Positions 61,025 to 64,000 of a stretch of 64,000 bases of DNA are shown here, one piece after another; position 1 is the stretch's first letter; every line of letters starts with the position of its first letter. Source of the DNA: Pseudomonas lini (GTDB taxonomy: Bacteria > Pseudomonadota > Gammaproteobacteria > Pseudomonadales > Pseudomonadaceae); the NCBI RefSeq assembly GCF_001042905.1, contig NZ_JYLB01000006.1, forward strand, positions 62,001 through 126,000, written 5' to 3'. The position numbers were made by a program, and so were the translations under genes. Below the pieces are notes generated by a model. The model made no database searches. It saw only the letters and a program-made list of their open reading frames with translations, and was not told where the DNA came from.

Positions 61025-62338
61025 TCAGACCAATTCTTTGAACCGATGCCACAACATCCCCAACGCCAACAACGGCGAACGCAAATGCTTGCCGCCGGGG
61101 AAGGTGATGTGCGGCACCTTGGCGAACAGATCGAACCCTCCACTCTGCTGACCACTGATAGCCTCAGCCAACAACTTCCCCGCCAAGTGCGTGGCATTCA
61201 ACCCATGACCGGAATAGGCCTGGGCGTAATACACATTCGGCTGCTCCTTGAGCCGGCCGATCTGCGGCAGGCGATTGGCGCCGATGCCGATCATCCCGCC
61301 CCATTGATAGTCGATTCTCGCTCCGGCCAGTTGCGGGAACACCGCCAACATCTTCGGTCGCATGTACACGGCGATGTCTTTCGGGTCGCGTCCTGAATAA
61401 TGGCAGGCGCCGCCGAACAGCAAGCGTCGGTCCGCCGAGAGTCGGTAATAATCCAGCGCCACCCGTTGATCACAGACCGCCATGTTTTGCGGCAGCAAGG
61501 CGTGAGCCTGTTCTTCACTCAAGGGTTCGGTGGCGATGATGTAACTACCGGCGGGCAGCACCTTGCCGCCGAGTTGCGAATTGAGATCGTTGAGGTACGC
61601 GTTGCAACCCAGCACCAGTGTCTTCGCGCGAACCGTGCCTTGGGCGGTGTGGACTTTGACCTCGGGGCCGTAATCAATGCGGGTCACCGCCGATTGTTCG
61701 AACAGCTTCACGCCCAATTGCCCGGCGACGGCCGCTTCGCCGAGTGCCAGGTTCAAGGGATGCAGATGCCCGGAGCCCATGTCGATCAAGCCGCCGACAT
61801 AGCGGTCGGAACCCACCACGCTGTGCATTTCGTGGGCTTGCAGCAGACGGGTTTCGTAACGGTAACCGAGGCTGTGCAGCTCGATGGCGTCTTCGGCGAA
61901 GCCTTCCAGGTCTTGAGCCTTGTTGGCGAGGTCGCAGTAACCCCAGGTCAGGTCGCAAGGGATCTGAAAACGCTCGATCCGCTGTCGGACGATTTCCACC
62001 GCTTCCAGGCCCATCAGTTTCATCTGACGCACACCGTCGACGCCGATCACGTTGGTGAACTGATCAAGGCCATGCCCGACACCACGAATCAATTGCCCGC
62101 CATTGCGTCCGCTGGCGCCCCAACCGATCTTGTGCGCTTCCAGCAGCACTACGCTGAAGCCACGCTCGGCCAATTCAATCGCGGTGTTCAGCCCGGAGAA
62201 TCCGCCGCCCACCACGCACACGTCCGCAACCAGCTCACCTGTGAGCACCGCAAGATCGGGTTGCGGCAAGCTGCTGGCGGCGTAATAAGAGGCCGCGTGT
62301 TGATGGCTCGAGGCAGGTTGCTGAACGGGGGCGTTCAT
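61025..62338 (-). CDS. pauB: FAD-dependent amine oxidase, PauB/PuuB-like (gamma-glutamylpolyamine oxidase)
   Basis: Encodes 437 residues of the DAO family. The dinucleotide-binding GGGFSGLNTAIELAERG begins near residue 45, and GWGASGRNGGQLIRG and the C-terminal AQAYSGHGLNATHLAGKL resemble gamma-glutamylputrescine oxidase. Near kauB and lrp it most likely corresponds to PauB4 (PA5309 as I recall), acting on gamma-glutamylated polyamines. The ATG at 62338 has AGGA eight bases upstream. Confidence 0.85.
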   Translation of the reverse strand: MNAPVQQPASSHQHAASYYAASSLPQPDLAVLTGELVADVCVVGGGFSGLNTAIELAERGFSVVLLEAHKIGWGASGRNGGQLIRGVGHGLDQFTNVIGVDGVRQMKLMGLEAVEIVRQRIERFQIPCDLTWGYCDLANKAQDLEGFAEDAIELHSLGYRYETRLLQAHEMHSVVGSDRYVGGLIDMGSGHLHPLNLALGEAAVAGQLGVKLFEQSAVTRIDYGPEVKVHTAQGTVRAKTLVLGCNAYLNDLNSQLGGKVLPAGSYIIATEPLSEEQAHALLPQNMAVCDQRVALDYYRLSADRRLLFGGACHYSGRDPKDIAVYMRPKMLAVFPQLAGARIDYQWGGMIGIGANRLPQIGRLKEQPNVYYAQAYSGHGLNATHLAGKLLAEAISGQQSGGFDLFAKVPHITFPGGKHLRSPLLALGMLWHRFKELV

Positions 62339-62485
62339 ATCCGTCATCCTGATGCGTGTGTTTGAAAAAGTTGACGGAGCATAAGCCGCCGCTTCGCACG
62401 CGAGCAACACCGGTCGGTTGGCGCTGTCTGGATCGGGGCTTTTGCGTCAGAATCCCGGTCTATTCCACATTCGGTCACCGCTTCG

Positions 62486-62839
62486 ATGAGTTGCAACAGT
62501 CAGAAGATTCGCACGCTACGCCAGCAGATTCCCTCTTTCGAGTGCGTGCCCGGCTGCCATGACTGCTGTGGGCCGGTGACCACCTCGCCCGAAGAAATGT
62601 CCCGCCTGCCGCGCAAGACCCGGGCGGAGCAGGATGCGGCGATGGATGAACTCAATTGCGTTCATTTGGGGCCCAACGGTTGCACAGTGTATGACGAGCG
62701 ACCGCTGATCTGTCGGCTGTTCGGTACCACCAAGACGTTGCCATGCCCCAATGGGCGACGACCGGTGGAGCTGATCCATCCGCGGGTCGAGAAGCAGATT
62801 CATGAGTACATGGCTTCTACCCGACAGGTGTTGGTCTGA
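62486..62839 (+). CDS. YkgJ family cysteine cluster protein
   Basis: Encodes 117 residues. FECVPGCHDCCGPVTTSPEEM and CTVYDERPLICRLFG form the YkgJ-type cysteine cluster that may bind zinc or an iron-sulfur centre. It is divergent from the pauB-like gene. The function is unknown. Confidence 0.9.
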   Translation: MSCNSQKIRTLRQQIPSFECVPGCHDCCGPVTTSPEEMSRLPRKTRAEQDAAMDELNCVHLGPNGCTVYDERPLICRLFGTTKTLPCPNGRRPVELIHPRVEKQIHEYMASTRQVLV

Positions 62840-62872
62840 CTGTTGCGTGAATCAGCCTCACCGAGTCGACTC

Positions 62873-62938
62873 CATCGCGGGCAAGCCCGCTCCCACAGGT
62901 GTTGCGCCGATCTTGTGGGAGCGGGCTTGCCCGCGATG
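62873..62938. repeat. REPIN doublet (GTGGGAGCGGGCTTGC type)
   Basis: CATCGCGGGCAAGCCCGCTC at 62873 is mirrored by its inverse to 62938 with a 16-base core. It lies between convergent ykgJ-like and lrp genes. Confidence 0.92.
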
Positions 62939-62963
62939 GGGCCCGAACATGCACCACAAAGCC

Positions 62964-63452
62964 TCAATCCGGAATCGGCAGGTTCAAGCTCTCTTTCACT
63001 TCTTCCATCACGATATAGCTCTTGGATTCGCGCACATGCGGTAGCTTGAGCAGGATGTCGCCCAGCAGTTTGCGGTACGAGGCCATCTCGGAAATCCGTG
63101 CTTTCACCAGGTAATCGAAGTCACCTGACACCAAATGGCATTCCAGTACGTGGGGCAGTTTCAGCACCGCGCGTCGGAACTCTTCGAAAGTATCGCCGGA
63201 TTTGTAGTCGAGGCTGATCTCGACGAACACCAGCAAGCTACCCTTGAGGTGCTGCGGATTCAGGCGGGCGTTGTAGCCCATGATGATCCCTTCGCGCTCC
63301 AGTCGCCGTACCCGCTCGGTGCAGGGCGTGGTGGAGAGGCCGACCTTTTCCCCCAGTTCGGTAAAGGAAATGCGCCCGTCCGCTTGTAGGATCCGCAGGA
63401 TGTTGCGGTCGATCTTGTCCAGCTCACGTTTGGTCTGAGTGTTGGTCCGCAT
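62964..63452 (-). CDS. lrp: Leucine-responsive regulator Lrp (DadR)
   Basis: Encodes 162 residues of the Lrp/AsnC family. The N-terminal HTH (LDKIDRNILRILQADGRIS, VGLSTTPCTERVRRLE) is followed by a RAM ligand-binding domain (GDFDYLVKARISEM). The start at 63452 begins MRTNTQTKRELDKIDR; the upstream extension does not fit the family. It is divergent from dadA, which this regulator controls in Pseudomonas. Confidence 0.95.
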   Translation of the reverse strand: MRTNTQTKRELDKIDRNILRILQADGRISFTELGEKVGLSTTPCTERVRRLEREGIIMGYNARLNPQHLKGSLLVFVEISLDYKSGDTFEEFRRAVLKLPHVLECHLVSGDFDYLVKARISEMASYRKLLGDILLKLPHVRESKSYIVMEEVKESLNLPIPD

Positions 63453-63608
63453 AGGGGATGCGCCTCCGTGAAAAGGGTTTTTGCCGAGAATTGTCGCCAA
63501 ATATAGGCACTTATATAGTGAAAAGCACTGGCTAATCTTTTTTAAACTGCCCACATCTTCGGTCTGCACAATAAACGTCAGCGGTAAGCCGCGATGAGGG
63601 ATATGAAA

Positions 63609-64000
63609 ATGCGCGTTCTGGTCTTGGGTAGCGGCGTCATCGGTACCGCCAGTGCCTATTATCTGGCACGGGCCGGCTTTGAGGTGACGGTGGTTGACCG
63701 TCAGCCAGCAGCGGCCATGGAAACCAGTTTCGCCAACGCCGGGCAGGTTTCGCCGGGTTATGCCTCGCCGTGGGCCGCGCCGGGCGTGCCGCTCAAAGCC
63801 ATCAAGTGGCTGTTGCAGCGTCACGCGCCATTGGCGATCAAGGCCACCGCCGACATCGACCAATATCTGTGGATGGCGCAGATGCTGCGCAACTGCACCG
63901 CCAGCCGTTACGCGGTGAACAAGGAACGCATGGTGCGCCTGTCCGAGTACAGCCGCGACTGCCTCGACGAATTGCGCGCCGAAACCGGCATTGCCTACGA
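63609..64000 (+). CDS. dadA: D-amino acid dehydrogenase small subunit, 5' part (cut by window edge)
   Basis: The first 130 residues of a membrane-associated FAD dehydrogenase that oxidises D-alanine in alanine catabolism. The FAD motif VLGSGVIGTASAYYLA is at the N-terminus, followed by MVRLSEYSRDCLDELR. The ATG at 63609 is preferred because GAGGG lies eight bases upstream; the ATG at 63603 is too close. The AT-rich region 63500-63540 with repeated ATATAG is where Lrp would bind. The 3' end is outside the window. Confidence 0.93.
   Translation, partial: MRVLVLGSGVIGTASAYYLARAGFEVTVVDRQPAAAMETSFANAGQVSPGYASPWAAPGVPLKAIKWLLQRHAPLAIKATADIDQYLWMAQMLRNCTASRYAVNKERMVRLSEYSRDCLDELRAETGIAY

Overview
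This window looks like a chromosome segment of a fluorescent Pseudomonas (P. fluorescens group). The evidence is a high GC content, the crc-pyrE, dut-algC-argB, rpmB-rpmG and lrp/dadA neighbourhoods that I recall in nearly the same order from P. aeruginosa PAO1, and many inverted GTGGGAGCGGGCTTGCTCGCGA-type and GATCGCAGCCTTCGGCAGCTCC-type REP doublets (REPINs) typical of this group. All assignments come from reading the sequence; no database search was possible.

Positions 1-24470 hold the distal half of a type VI secretion (T6SS) cluster, all on the + strand: the end of a small membrane protein, tssF, tssG, tssH/clpV, a sigma-54 activator (sfa), a small lipoprotein, fha, tssJ, tssK, tssL, tssM, a PP2C phosphatase (stp1), a Ser/Thr kinase (stk1) and vgrG. 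This order matches the P. aeruginosa HSI-II type. hcp, tssA, tssB, tssC and tssE are not in the window. Behind vgrG is a translationally coupled, lower-GC effector cassette: a secreted Sel1-like protein, a 1000-residue effector that appears to combine an NlpC/P60-like endopeptidase, an M23-like domain, an EF-hand and a C-terminal lysozyme-like domain, then three small secreted proteins. The first overlaps the effector gene (likely immunity) and the second has an LprI-type lysozyme-inhibitor domain. A strong terminator closes the cassette.

Positions 24480-42440 are mostly core genes: a DUF6124 gene with an unusual leader, an SCP2-like protein, an HDOD protein, recG, oxyR, tonB-exbD-exbB, an SDR/epimerase, a lipoprotein, ridA, spoT, rpoZ, gmk, yicC, rph, a DUF4870 protein, crc and pyrE.

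Positions 42460-45740 are an accessory insertion between pyrE and argB. It carries an AbiE-like toxin-antitoxin pair, whose antitoxin gene has an added PD-(D/E)XK-like N-terminal domain, and an operon of three unrecognised genes (zinc ribbon, HTH-like, membrane).

Positions 45930-64000 return to core genes: argB, algC with a small coupled upstream ORF, dut, coaBC, radC, a peptide-binding protein, rpmB-rpmG, a cupin, kauB, an MFS transporter, a phospholipase D-like lipoprotein, a MocR regulator, a DUF1127 protein, a pauB-like amine oxidase, a YkgJ-like protein, lrp and the start of dadA. This end is enriched in polyamine and D-alanine catabolism. REPINs fill most intergenic spaces from 25 kb onward and are absent from the T6SS part.
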